Of a DNA stretch of 64,000 nt, positions 38,158 to 47,990 are shown piece after piece. The stretch covers positions 68,179,546 through 68,243,545 of the forward strand of contig NC_081408.1 in NCBI RefSeq assembly GCF_030272615.1, read 5' to 3'. A program made the position numbers and the translations under genes. The number at the start of each line of letters is the position of its first letter. Within the stretch, counting starts at the first letter, position 1. The DNA is from Cryptomeria japonica. Lineage: Eukaryota; Streptophyta; Pinopsida; Cupressales; Cupressaceae. The notes under the pieces are model-generated. The model did no database searches. It had not been told where the DNA came from and worked only from the letters and a program-made list of their open reading frames with translations.

Positions 38158-38952
38158 TGTTGGCATTATACACTCTAATGAGAATTGCTAGTGTTGTCAT
38201 TTCAGGCAACCTTGTGGTATTCATCTGGTAAACCACCGGCAGGCACCGACACTAATAGGCACTTCACCGGCAGCGACAACAATGCATACCGACGCCCGAG
38301 CTGACAGGAATAAACTTTTGTTTATTGTATTTAATAGTAAATATCTTTTGTAAAGCTGACATGTCATATTGTAATAGACTCGTATATGTATGAGATCTTG
38401 TAAATAATTTTGAAAGATAGAGGATGATAGATGAGATAGGAATGAGCAAATATTAAGGAAGATATATGCAATGCATAAAGCCGATTTTGTATAAGGTTTA
38501 TGGTTATAGTATGAGCTTAAACCAGTACTGAAGCTAGCATAGTAGATGCTGAATTATAGCAGTATATTGTATTGGATTTTCATAATCCATTTTGTAAGTC
38601 AGTGAGACTTCTATTTTGTAGATTGAGCAGTGAGCTCTAGGCAGTTGGCCTTCCTGCATGTGCAAGCCCCTCATTGTAAGTAATATTTATTCATTGGCCA
38701 CTGAGTGAATATTGTGGGTCACAAATCCCATCGAGGTTTTTCCCACACTGGGTTTCCTCGTTAAAAATCTTGTGTTATGGTGTGTTTTCTATGTTGTCTT
38801 TATTGTTCCTATTTACTGCATTAACTCTTATTTACTGGTACACTGTTTTGGAATGCAAAATACTTAATAAGGTTAAATATTCTGTCAACCGGTTAGAAAC
38901 TGATTCACCCCCCCCCCTCTCAGTGTCTTTGGGACTGTCATTAATCCTAACA
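38158..38952 (+). repeat. 3' LTR of element B
   Basis: 795 bp, TGTTGGCATTATACACTC to TTAATCCTAACA. In the first 160 bases I count about 16 differences from the 5' LTR, most of them transitions. Confidence 0.93.
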
Positions 38953-39297
38953 CTATATACCTTTACAATCATTCATGCCTTATGTTTTCTTACATAGATA
39001 ATTACAAAATGAATATACATGTCATCTCAATTACATATAGACATAAATATCAGAATCAATTGCCAATTATTGGATCTCCCAAATGATGTTAGCCTCCAAT
39101 ACATATAACCTAATGAATTCATGTCAGCCTGCAATGTTGGGACCCATAGAATTCCTCCTATCGGTGAAGATACCTATTGGTGTCGGTGCCAGTGAAGTGT
39201 CTGTCGGTAAACAACCAAACCAAAATATGAAAGCCGGAACATATTTCCATCAATGACAACATATTGAAACCAATCAAATGAGTGTCAACTGCCAACA
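38953..39297 (-). repeat. 5' LTR of element A, right fragment
   Basis: Begins CTATATACCTTTACAATC and is collinear with 17613-17924 of the 3' LTR (TATACCTTTACAATC onward). Ends ACTGCCAACA followed by the target copy ATTTT. Confidence 0.9.
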
Positions 39298-39302
39298 ATT
39301 TT

Positions 39303-39857
39303 TGACCTGACCAATGGTCTTGGAGGTCCACACAAAGTTCTAAGTATTATTGGAGGTGTTCTTGGTGATTTGGTCGACATGTTAGTGTTCTCACATTTCA
39401 TTATGAATTGGTGGATCTTTGGCCAACTTGATTTAGTCATTGAGGCTTGTGGATAGTATAAAGAGGAAGTTTGGAGATTGATTTGGGAGGATAGAGGTCA
39501 ATGAAAGATAAGAATCAGGAAAAATGTAAGTTCTAGAGGATTGCAGTGTTATGGTCTGATGGATTGAGGTCTAGATCAACAAAGCATTATCAGAGATAGA
39601 GTTGCTAATCAAGTGATCTACAGGTTAGGGAATTAAGTTGTTTGAACCATTTTATTATCTTGGGCTACAACCTAGCATCAATAAAGCCTGAGGGCATATG
39701 TAATTCATTCAATTATTATAAGGATTTCTCTTTTTCTATTTTCCCCAGTTATACCTTATGTTGTGTCAACCGGTTACCAGTATCTTTCATGGTATTTATG
39801 TTTTAGGCTGCAAGGTGGGTCTACCCTTCATTGGACCTCCCTACCTTGACTACATCA
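39303..39857 (+). repeat. LTR 3 of element T, right fragment
   Basis: TGACCTGACCAATGGTCTTG continues exactly where 17041 stops, relative to LTR 1 and LTR 2, and ends TTGACTACATCA. Followed by the target copy ATGAC (39858-39862). Confidence 0.88.
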
Positions 39858-39862
39858 ATGAC

Positions 39863-40261
39863 AAATTAAATTATTTTTTAATTGGTTAGAACATTATGTA
39901 GCTTCTATCCTTTGTGGGGTTTCATCCATGAATGGGGCCCTTCTTATCTTACATGGTCATGGTAGCCATGTTTCCTTTAAGATAATAGAAGAAGATAGAC
40001 ATATATGAATAGACTTGTTGATACTACATGCACATACCGACTATGAGCTACAACCATCATATGCTAATATTTTCTCCCCTTTCAAGACTTACTTCAAACA
40101 AAAAAGAATTGTATGGATGGAAAATAACCCCCAGATTGAAATTGGATGGGAAGAGTTGGCAACTCTTGCAAGAAAAGCATTTAGCCAGGCATTGACATCA
40201 TAGAATTAAAATTTTACCACTAAATCGGTCTACACTTGATAGGGATATGAGGCCAAGTGAG
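39863..40261 (+). other. Old DNA between T and D with a short degenerate frame
   Basis: From about 39919 a single plus frame reads GVSSMNGALLILHGHGSHV, one stop, then LILHAHTDYELQPSYANIF and on to a stop at 40201. The phrase pattern HAHTDYE is faintly like the endonuclease part of plant LINEs, but the match is too weak to call. The remaining bases show nothing else. Confidence 0.25.
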
Positions 40262-41504
40262 TGTTGGAGATTGTTGTATATTTCTACTACTAGGATATGT
40301 TGTTGTCATTGGTGTCAAAATATTCTTGTGATTTTCTTCTGTGTGTTTGGGAAGATCTTATGGTCCGGTTTTGCAGTTTTGTTTTGTTGATCATTGTTTT
40401 GCAAAGTTTGATATATTCCCGTGTGATCATATCTTGTGCTGATCTTTTGGGATATTGTTTGGGATGGTATTTTGTATTTTTGTTTTAGATGGATCGTGAT
40501 TTGGTGTCCCACATGTTATCTTTATTCATGATAGTTTTCGATTAGTTGTGTTCTTGATCTTTCAAATGTTGACAGATGAAGATTTGATAAGTGGTGTTGG
40601 TGCAACCATTTTTGGTGATTCTAGCATGCTTGCTTGTATTTCATAGTTGTGTCCTATTTGTTTTTTGTGATCCACATTGATCGTTGTGCATGTTTTTGTT
40701 GACTTTGATGAACCAGTGATAATTTTTCATGTTATATAGTATTCCTGGTGGTATAGCGTGGTCCGGTTGGTCTTGGCATGATTTTCGATGGAATTTAGCG
40801 TTTGGCAATTTGATTTAGGTCCATGTTATGTCATGTAAATCATTATATTGGTCCAGTGGTTTATCTTTGTATCATGTGATGTAATCTTGTAATTGTGAGT
40901 TGAGGGTTTAACCGAACTTGTTGTCAGGGTTGATGATTTGTATAAATAGGTGGTGTTATTATGTAATTTGGGTGTCAAGATTGTGTCTGCATTATTAGAG
41001 AGTGGTGTATGTACTTTCAAGTGATTCATCTTTTAGTGTTGTGATTGAGGAGAGACTCGTATTCTAGGGCATACATTTGTGCTTAACCAGAACTATCATC
41101 AGGCATTTATAGATACTATTATTACAGTTCATTTCTTTAGGATTATAGTTTGAATCTTGTTGTAAGTCAGAGAGACTTCCCTAAGGGTTGTAGCCTTCCG
41201 GGCCATTATCTTTTGAGAAGTGAGCTCAAGGCAGTGTGTCTGAATGCATGTGCATTCCCCATTGTAATATTTTCACATACTACTATAGAGTATCATCTTA
41301 ATGTGGGTAAGTTCCCACCGTGGTTTTTCCCTTAATTGAGTTTTCCACATCAAAAATCTTGGTGTCATGTGTTGTGATGTTAATTTTCTTATCTTTATTA
41401 TTACTACAGTTTATCAGATCTGCCTTTTTGGTTGAGTTTGTTAATCCGGTGAAGACTGATTCACCCTCCCCCCTTTTAGTCTTCCCTCATTGTTGCTACC
41501 AACA
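40262..41504 (+). repeat. 5' LTR of element D
   Basis: 1,243 bp with inverted ends TGTTGG ... CCAACA. Contains GTGGTTTTTCCCTTAATTG near 41321 and ATTCACCCTCCCCCCTTTTAG near the end. The left edge is inferred from the inverted end because the partner LTR is not available; a start at 40273 (TGTTGTATATTTC) is the alternative. Confidence 0.75.
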
Positions 41505-41518
41505 ATTGGTATCAGAGC
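41505..41518 (+). promoter_or_regulatory. Primer-binding site of element D
   Basis: ATTGGTATCAGAGC immediately after the LTR, complementary to initiator Met-tRNA. Confidence 0.92.
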
Positions 41519-41560
41519 TAGATCCTCTGGAAGAAGCTTAGCCACTCGAGGAGATACGGG

Positions 41561-43330
41561 ATGATAGCTCAAGGTGTTATCTTTAAGAAGGACATCCAAA
41601 TGTTTGATGGAAGTAACGATGCTATATGGAAGAATCGGATGGAAGTGCATTTAAAATGTCTTGGTAAAGATTACTGGAAGATTACAAATAATGCCTATTC
41701 TATTTCTCCGAATGGACCAACCATCTACTCCTAATGAGATCAAGGAAGTTGAACATAATATTAGAGCGAAGGAAGCATTGCTTAGTACCTTGACTCATTC
41801 TAAGATGACAAATATGATGGGACTTCAAACTGCACATGAGATATGGGAAAATCTTGAAATCCTGTATGAAGGAGATAAACAAGTGATAGTTGCTAAGTTG
41901 TAAATTTTAAAAGGAAATTATGAGATGCTAAAGATGGGAGATGATGAGAACATACACTCTTTAATGGCTAAGGTGAATGACCTTGTCCTAGGTATCAGAT
42001 GTGTCGGTGCAACCATAGAGGAAGATGAAATTGTTGCTAAGGTGCTGAGATCTTTGCCTCCTACTTATAAACATAAGGTTGTTTCTATTGATGAGGTCTA
42101 GAGTGTGACTATAGTGACAAGAGATATGTTTCTTGGAAAGTGATGCAGGAGCATCCCCGGTTCTTGTCAATCTTGCATCAACCAAAAACATTTCCTTTTT
42201 TAGTTTGTTTTCTGTTTTGTAGTTACAACATTTATTTTTGTATTTTCTTCCATTGGCTCATCGGATCTTGTGGAGATGAATTTTTCTTGAGGACATGATT
42301 GTCTTCCTTATTCCTAAACCGCAAAGCATTTGGATCATTTTCTGGCAAGTTATGGATTATGGATTCTGAGACAGTTTTTGGCTTTGGACACTAGAACCGG
42401 CTAGACCTATTTTGCAACTAGAGAATCTTGTGGACCCTTTGTGTAGCTTGTGAATCCCTATTTCATGGATTCTAATGTTCCTTGGCATATTATCGACCTT
42501 CCGTTTGATCTGCACTTCATCCTTTGGATTTTTCAGAGGAATCTCTTTGGTGGAGGCCAACCTATTGGTTTTACATGTTTGATCTTGTTTTTTGGTATTT
42601 GATTCCTTTTGGGATGACCAGATCTCTTGGGATCACATAAATAAGTGTAATTGAGCATTATAATTGATTCTAGAGAAGTTAGAGGATAGATCTTAAGTTT
42701 TAGAGGTCTAGAAATGACCAATTCTATAATTAAGCATGTATGTGTCAAGCCAATGAGTTGAATCTTGTAACCCGAATGTTATCAGTTATCTTTTTTCAGT
42801 TTTAATGATCTAATTCAATCAGTTCTACATTGCCTTCATCATATCATCTTGTTTTCATTGTGTTTACTCTTGCTGCCTGGTATGGATTGATTTCTTTGAG
42901 ATCCCTCCCAACCAGTGACTGCACTAGAAAGATTATTGCATTTGAGCTGAGTGAATTTGGAGAATTGCATGAAAAGTCTAAGACAACATTTAGAGCATCA
43001 ACATCTATATATGGTAAGAAGAAGTATGATCCTGATGAGTGCAGAATATCCATATATGAAAGAGAAAGAAGAGAGATGAAAGAATAAGAAAAAGAGTTGG
43101 ATGAGCTTGAAGCATCGATTGCTCAAAGATTTCCTAAAGGAGTTAGTAAGTATGATGGAAAATTGCCTTTGAAATTTTTCTCTTGTAATAAGATAGGACA
43201 TTTTGCTTCTAGATTATCGGAGAGAATGGCTAAGTATGATAGGCGTGATAAGTTTGATAAGCATGATAGAAATGATAGATATGAAAAGCATGAGAAGTAT
43301 GATAAGCCTTACAAGTCTAACCAGAAGTAT
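41561..43330 (+). pseudogene. Gag of element D, split by solo LTR J
   Basis: ATG 41561 gives MIAQGVIFKKDIQMFDG and NRMEVHLKCLGKDYW, the N terminus of UBN2-type copia Gag. A frameshift near 41700 leads to HEIWENLEILYEGDKQ and IEEDEIVAKVLRSLPPTYK. The frame is cut at 42140 by J and continues after 42931 with IIAFELSEFGELHEKSKTTF in perfect phase once 791 bp are removed. The zinc knuckle (FFSCNKIGHFASRL) lacks the first and last Cys. A Lys/Asp/Tyr-rich repeat (DKFDKHDRNDRYEKHEKYDK) follows and the frame runs into protease. Confidence 0.85.
42141..42926 (+). repeat. Solo LTR J in gag of element D, target duplication GAAAG
   Basis: 786 bp between perfect GAAAG copies (42136-42140 and 42927-42931). 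It starts TGATGCAGGAGCATC and ends CAGTGACTGCACTA. The first 15 bases match LTR 1 of element T at 13 positions and the end resembles CTGCATCA, so J probably derives from a relative of T, although the interior is different. It holds no PBS, coding region or second LTR, hence a solo LTR. Strand is given by analogy with T. Confidence 0.85.
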
Positions 43331-44303
43331 AGGAATCAGAAGAACTATTATTATGTTGTTGATGAAGGTGTTACAGATGAAGAATCAAAAGGAGATGAAG
43401 TTGTGTTTATTGCCATCAAGGAAGATAGACCGATACCTATTGATTTCACAAGTTGTTGTGTTGAGGAGAAATATTTAGCTACTAAAGTTGAAGAGAAGGA
43501 TGAATGCATGATTAACAGTGGTTATTCACATCATATGGTTGGTGATAAAACAAAATTTGTGAGCATGGAAAGGAATGATGGTGGAATAGTGAGATTTGGA
43601 GATGACAAAGCCTATGTGATCCATGGGAGAGGTTCTATATCTTTTGATGGTAAGCATAACATTGATGATGTCTTGTATGTTGAAGGTTTGAAGCGTAATA
43701 TTTTGCATGTTGGATGGATGGTTGATAAAGGTTATGATCTACAATTCAAGGATGGAAAATGCAATATCCTAAATGCCTCTGGTATAGAGATTGCATTTGG
43801 AACTAAGACAAAAGGTAACATTTTTCATTTGAATGCCAATGAGAAGAGTTGCTTGATTGCTCAGATTGATGAGAGCTAGTTATGTCATAGGAGAATGTGT
43901 CATGTAAATTTTGATTCAATTATTAAGACCAGTTCTACTCAAGTTGTTAGAGATCTACCTAAGATTGTTAAACCTGGTAATCTAGTATGTAAGGAATGTC
44001 AGTTGGGTAAGAAAACAATAATTTCTTTCAAGAGAAAATAGTGCACATCTGATGGATTGCTAGATCTTGTGCATACTGACCTGTGTGGACATACAAATGT
44101 TAGAAGTGTGCAGAGTGATAGATATTTTATGCTGCTAATTGATGATTATTCCAAGATGATGTGGGTTGTCTTTTTGAAGGAAAAATCAGAAGCATTGGAC
44201 ACGTTAAAGATATTCAAAGCTAAAGTGGAGACTGAATCTAGATTGAAGGTGAAGTGTCTGAGATCTGACAGAGGTGGAGAATTATGTTCTAGTGAGTTCA
44301 ATT
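43331..44303 (+). pseudogene. Protease and first half of integrase of element D
   Basis: The protease site is decayed: ECMINSGYSHHM stands where WxIDSGCSHHM is expected, so the catalytic Asp is Asn and a Cys is Tyr. It continues with YVEGLKRNILHVG, the zinc region (LCHRRMCHVN ... VCKECQLGK) after a TAG at 43877, another TAG at 44038, LVHTDLCGHTN with the first core Asp, and LRSDRGGELCSSEFN with the second, where element E is inserted at 44303. Both Asn and Tyr fit G-to-A changes. Confidence 0.85.
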
Positions 44304-45613
44304 TGTAGATAGGAATCTGGAAATCGTCAAAGCAAATAGATATTAAACTAGCTCAATCACAAAAACTAAATTACAATGATAAGAAAACCTACAAACACTC
44401 AATAGAGATACTGAAAATAAGACATTTAAACCAAATGCAAACCATTGCAAACATGAATGTCTTCTCCAGAATTCTCCATTGTCCTTCTTTCTCCTTCAAA
44501 TTGCTTTGTTTGTGGATCTCACCAATAAGTGCATAAGCATGAGATGAAAGCAAGATTGACAAGACATCATAAGGATACTAGAAGCATGATTGATTGATCG
44601 ATCGGGGGGGGGAGAATGATTGAAGAAATTCATCCAATTTATAGATAAATTGGAGAAAAGACAAGATTAGCATGAAATTGATATTAAAGGCAATTGATTT
44701 CAAAATGGCAAAATTGAGTTGAAGGAAGAAGGTTATGACACTTTCTATGTCATGAATTATGACATATTGCCAATGCAAAGGTTAGAGGACTAAAAGCTTA
44801 CGACATCTTGCTATGCCAATAGTATGACGCATGAGAAATTCATGCTTCCACCAAAGCACAAAAATAGGGAGAGACTAGAGAGAAATTAATTAGGTGGAAA
44901 TTGAAATTAGGAAACTAGAAAATGAGGAAATTAGGAATTAGGAAAATTAGAAAATGAGGAAATTAGGAATTGATGAATTTAGAAAATTAGGTGAATTAAT
45001 TAACAATTTTTCATTCATTAATTAATTCACAAGAAGAGGGGGAATTAATTAGCCAATTAAATAAATATTTAATTGTGACAAGAAGACCTAGGATAAATAA
45101 ATAAATTATTTAACCTAGAGGGAAAATGACAATCAAGATTAAATGAATAAATCATAAAATCCTAGAAGATGAATTAGAAATGCAAGGATGACAATTAGGT
45201 CTTGACAAAAGATAATTGATGTCAATTTAATCATGATTTTAATTGGCAGAGGATCAATGCTGATAAATGATTTGATTGATAAATGCGCCAATTGACGAGG
45301 AACAATGACTAATTGGTCCAAATTGATATGATTGAGAAGGATGACAATCGATGACAAATCGATCACAAAATGACAAGATTGACAAGTTGATAAGGATTGA
45401 CCAAAATCATGACTAAAAATTGTTATCGACAAGACCTAATTCGAAAGTGAGAAAAATGAGGAATGCAGAAGAAGGACTCGATGCTCACAAATGATAAAGA
45501 CCAAGTGCACAATATAGAAGAAATGTTAATGTGACGCAAAAACCCTAAAATAAGGCAATGCACAAATGTTAAAGTATGACTCTGCAAGCGTTGACCATTT
45601 TTAGATGTCTACA
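44304..45613 (-). repeat. 3' LTR of element E
   Basis: 1,310 bp; plus-strand ends TGTAGATAGGAATCTGG and TTTTTAGATGTCTACA. Inside it GGAAATTAGGAATTAGG-like short repeats at about 44915-44975 are shared with the partner LTR. Confidence 0.94.
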
Positions 45614-47990
45614 TTTTGCCCCTCTTTGATACAATGCAATTTTAAGCATTTTTTCAAAGAACAATAATGAAAATGCCCCAGACAATGACAATGACATATG
45701 CATGCCCCCTCGAGGAATTGGCCAAAAATATCCAAAAAAGAGGCCAATTAGTCGATAAGAATGATAGAAGATGATAGGTTCAAACGGACTACCAAGACTG
45801 ACGGAAGAAATGTTAGTAAGTAGAAATTAGATAGAGGATAGTTAGAGATGAAGGAAAACTTTCTTTCACAAATGCACATAAGTAGGTGAAAACCTTTATT
45901 TATTGTAGCAAAGCGGATGCAAAGCATCATGGCATTGAAGGCCAGAGCTGGAACGCAACCCCTTTTGCAAAAGATAGACACATCGCACACAAGGAATGAG
46001 TGAAGCATCCTAGGGTGCATACATCAAGGGTCAAGGTATGTGCGGCGTTCACAAAGTGAACATACTTATCATAGACACCCAATGATATAGTTGCCCCAGT
46101 TTGTGACAAACATTCTACAAACAACAAACATAACAAAAAAATAAAGAGACCATGAACCATCCCGGTCACTCTAAATCACTTAGTGACATCATCGAGCAAC
46201 ATAGGAATATGATCGAAGCCAAAGATAAATCAGTAAAAAAAATAAGATGCACAAATTCGACCAAGTCAAACAAACAATCTGATCGTCATTGTCAAAAGTG
46301 GAAAACAAGAATGATCATGTTGTCTAGTTTCAGGGATATGATAGGATAAAACCAAAGATAAATCAATAAAAAGATAAGACGCACAAATTCAACCAAGTCG
46401 AACAAACATTTTGATCATCATTGTCAAAAGTGAAAAACAAGAATGATCATGCTATCTGATTTCAGGGAATGCGGTACCCCGTCTAAGACAAGACATAGTC
46501 TGGTTTCGAGTATACCACACCCTGTATAAGACCCATGATAATAGTGACAAGGACAAATGATATTGATGTTGAGTGATTGTCATGACAATTTTGATTAGTT
46601 TGAATGCCTGGTTTGATTGAAAAGTTCATCTGTTAACGCGTGATTTCAGTTAAAGCACAATGTTGTAACATGTTATCTGTTTGTTGTCTACACAAATGTT
46701 TGATCAATTGTTGTTGGATGTATGCTCAGTGATCTGTCTATGCACAGAGGGTACCATTTATTGACAAAATGCAAAATTCCAAAGGAATTGTTCTTGGATT
46801 TGGATTTTCTTCAAGACACTAGTTGATTTTTTTTTGGATTTTTTTAGGACATTATTTGATTTTTTTGGATTTTTTCAGGACATTATTTGATTTTTAGGGA
46901 TATTTTTCAGGACATTATTTGATTTTTAAAGATATTTTCAGGACATTTTAGCTGAGAATGAACACGTGATTTTTTTTGATGTTTTTGAATGTTTTCAAGA
47001 TTATTTCAGGACATTTTTCAATTTTTATGATTTTGCCCCCCAGTGTCTAGCAAGGCAAGGAATATGACAGGTGAATAAATAGGCTTACTGAAATGTTGGT
47101 GGATAGAGGGAAGACAAAGGCCTTTTATTATGGAGACAATATGGATGCAATTTTTAAGGGCTATTGCGTGATGGGACAAGAGACTGGATATGACAATGTA
47201 AAGCAGTGACATGGCATGAGGGACATGTCAAGAGGTTTTTGAAACCATGTTTAAATTTTGCGTCCTTATGTCAGATCAAGATAAAGGAATGAAAAAGAGT
47301 GTATGGATAGTGATAAGATATGGATAGGATAAGCAAGACCAAGAATGAATAAGGGACATGGACTGAAGGTCGGGGTAGGCTAAGGGATAGTGGCAGAAAG
47401 TTGCAATAAGACAGGGAATATGGATGAAAGGTTGTAATAAGCAAATGGATAAAGACCAAAAGCTATGATGGACTAAAAGCTACAAACCAGATGCATGATG
47501 CCATGATGATCCTCAGCCTTGTCAAGATCAAAGGTGGAAAGAGGAAATGGACATGAGGGACAATAGGATAATGGAGGAGTATGACAGGGGTTTGATAGGA
47601 TAATGGAACAATGAAGGACAAAAGGATATGATAGGATAAAACCTGTCCCCCAGTATGGTATGCAAGAAGTTCATCGATTATGCATGACACCTGTTTGCTA
47701 GGTTTTCATCATGATACTTGCCCAAGGCGCCTGTTTGCCAGGTTTTCACTAGTGGATGAATTATTTTTGCTTTACTTTTTTCTTTTGTCTTTTTTTTCAC
47801 TTTCTTTTTTTTTTTTTGCATTTTGACTTTTTCAATAGAAGATGGACACATAATAGGGGATGGAAGAAGGACTCAAACATCTTTTGTGTTTGGATAGTAG
47901 CCTTGAAAAAAATGGACCATGACCTTTAAAAGTATGCTCAAAGACGTTGGTAGGATAAGGACATGGAAAAAGAGATGAAATTAAGGCAAG
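45614..47990 (-). other. 3' non-coding region of element E with polypurine tract and tandem repeats
   Basis: The PPT is the complement of TTTTGCCCCTCTTTGAT at 45614-45630. A block of about 115 bp is duplicated at 46221-46336 and 46354-46468. A variable unit of about 35 bp (GGATTTTTTCAGGACATTAT) is repeated around 46815-47025. Two CCTGTTTGC(T/C)AGGTTTTCA copies lie at 47691 and 47729, then a T-rich run at 47770-47820. I see no credible gene. Confidence 0.7.
46813..47025. repeat. Degenerate tandem repeat, TTTTTCAGGACATTATTTGA type
   Basis: Five to six imperfect copies of roughly 35 bp, each with CAGGACATT or TAGGACATT and a following T-rich stretch. Part of the 3' non-coding region of element E. 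Confidence 0.75.

Larger units (their letters stand above)
24593..38952 (+). mobile_element. Element B: pol-less LTR retrotransposon inserted in A's 5' LTR
   Basis: Plus-strand element with LTRs 24593-25386 (794 bp) and 38158-38952 (795 bp), PBS at 25387, ORF1 (25458-26570), ORF2 (from 26874, split by element C, ending 37978) and a polypurine tract at 38144-38157. Target copies are CCATA (24588-24592) and CTATA (38953-38957), one mismatch. Without C the internal region is about 5.0 kb. No protease, integrase, RT or RNase H is present. Confidence 0.92.
17042..39297 (-). mobile_element. Element A: pol-less LTR retrotransposon inserted in T
   Basis: Minus-strand element. The 3' LTR is 17042-17924. 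The 5' LTR starts at 24021 and is itself split by element B, resuming at 38953. Flanks are GTTTT (17037-17041) and ATTTT (39298-39302), a 5-bp target copy with one change. The internal part (17925-24020) holds a PBS, ORF1 (zinc knuckles), ORF2 and a polypurine tract, but no protease, integrase or RT. A solo LTR (I) sits in ORF2. The architecture is shared with B and C. Confidence 0.88.
14305..39857 (+). mobile_element. Element T: tandem LTR-int-LTR-int-LTR, TRIM-like, host of the nested insertions
   Basis: A unit of about 1,240 bp is repeated head to tail, starting at 14305, 15543 and 16785. Each unit has an 848-bp LTR-like part and about 390 bp of non-coding internal DNA; the third LTR is split by element A and resumes at 39303. 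LTR ends are inverted (TGATGCAG at the start, CTGCATCA or CTACATCA at the end), and GATGGTATTAGAG, a decayed initiator-Met PBS, follows LTR2. The whole array is flanked by ATGAC (14300-14304) and ATGAC (39858-39862). With no coding capacity and a short internal part it resembles a TRIM that became tandem by recombination between LTRs. Confidence 0.85.

Noticed and set aside
39919-40203. LINE endonuclease fragment
   Set aside because: Only a faint HAHTDYE-type resemblance; no D/H catalytic pattern could be aligned, so I left it as unassigned.
46800-47030. CRISPR-like array from the CAGGACATTAT repeats
   Set aside because: Units are adjacent and degenerate with no unique spacers, and the context is a plant retrotransposon.
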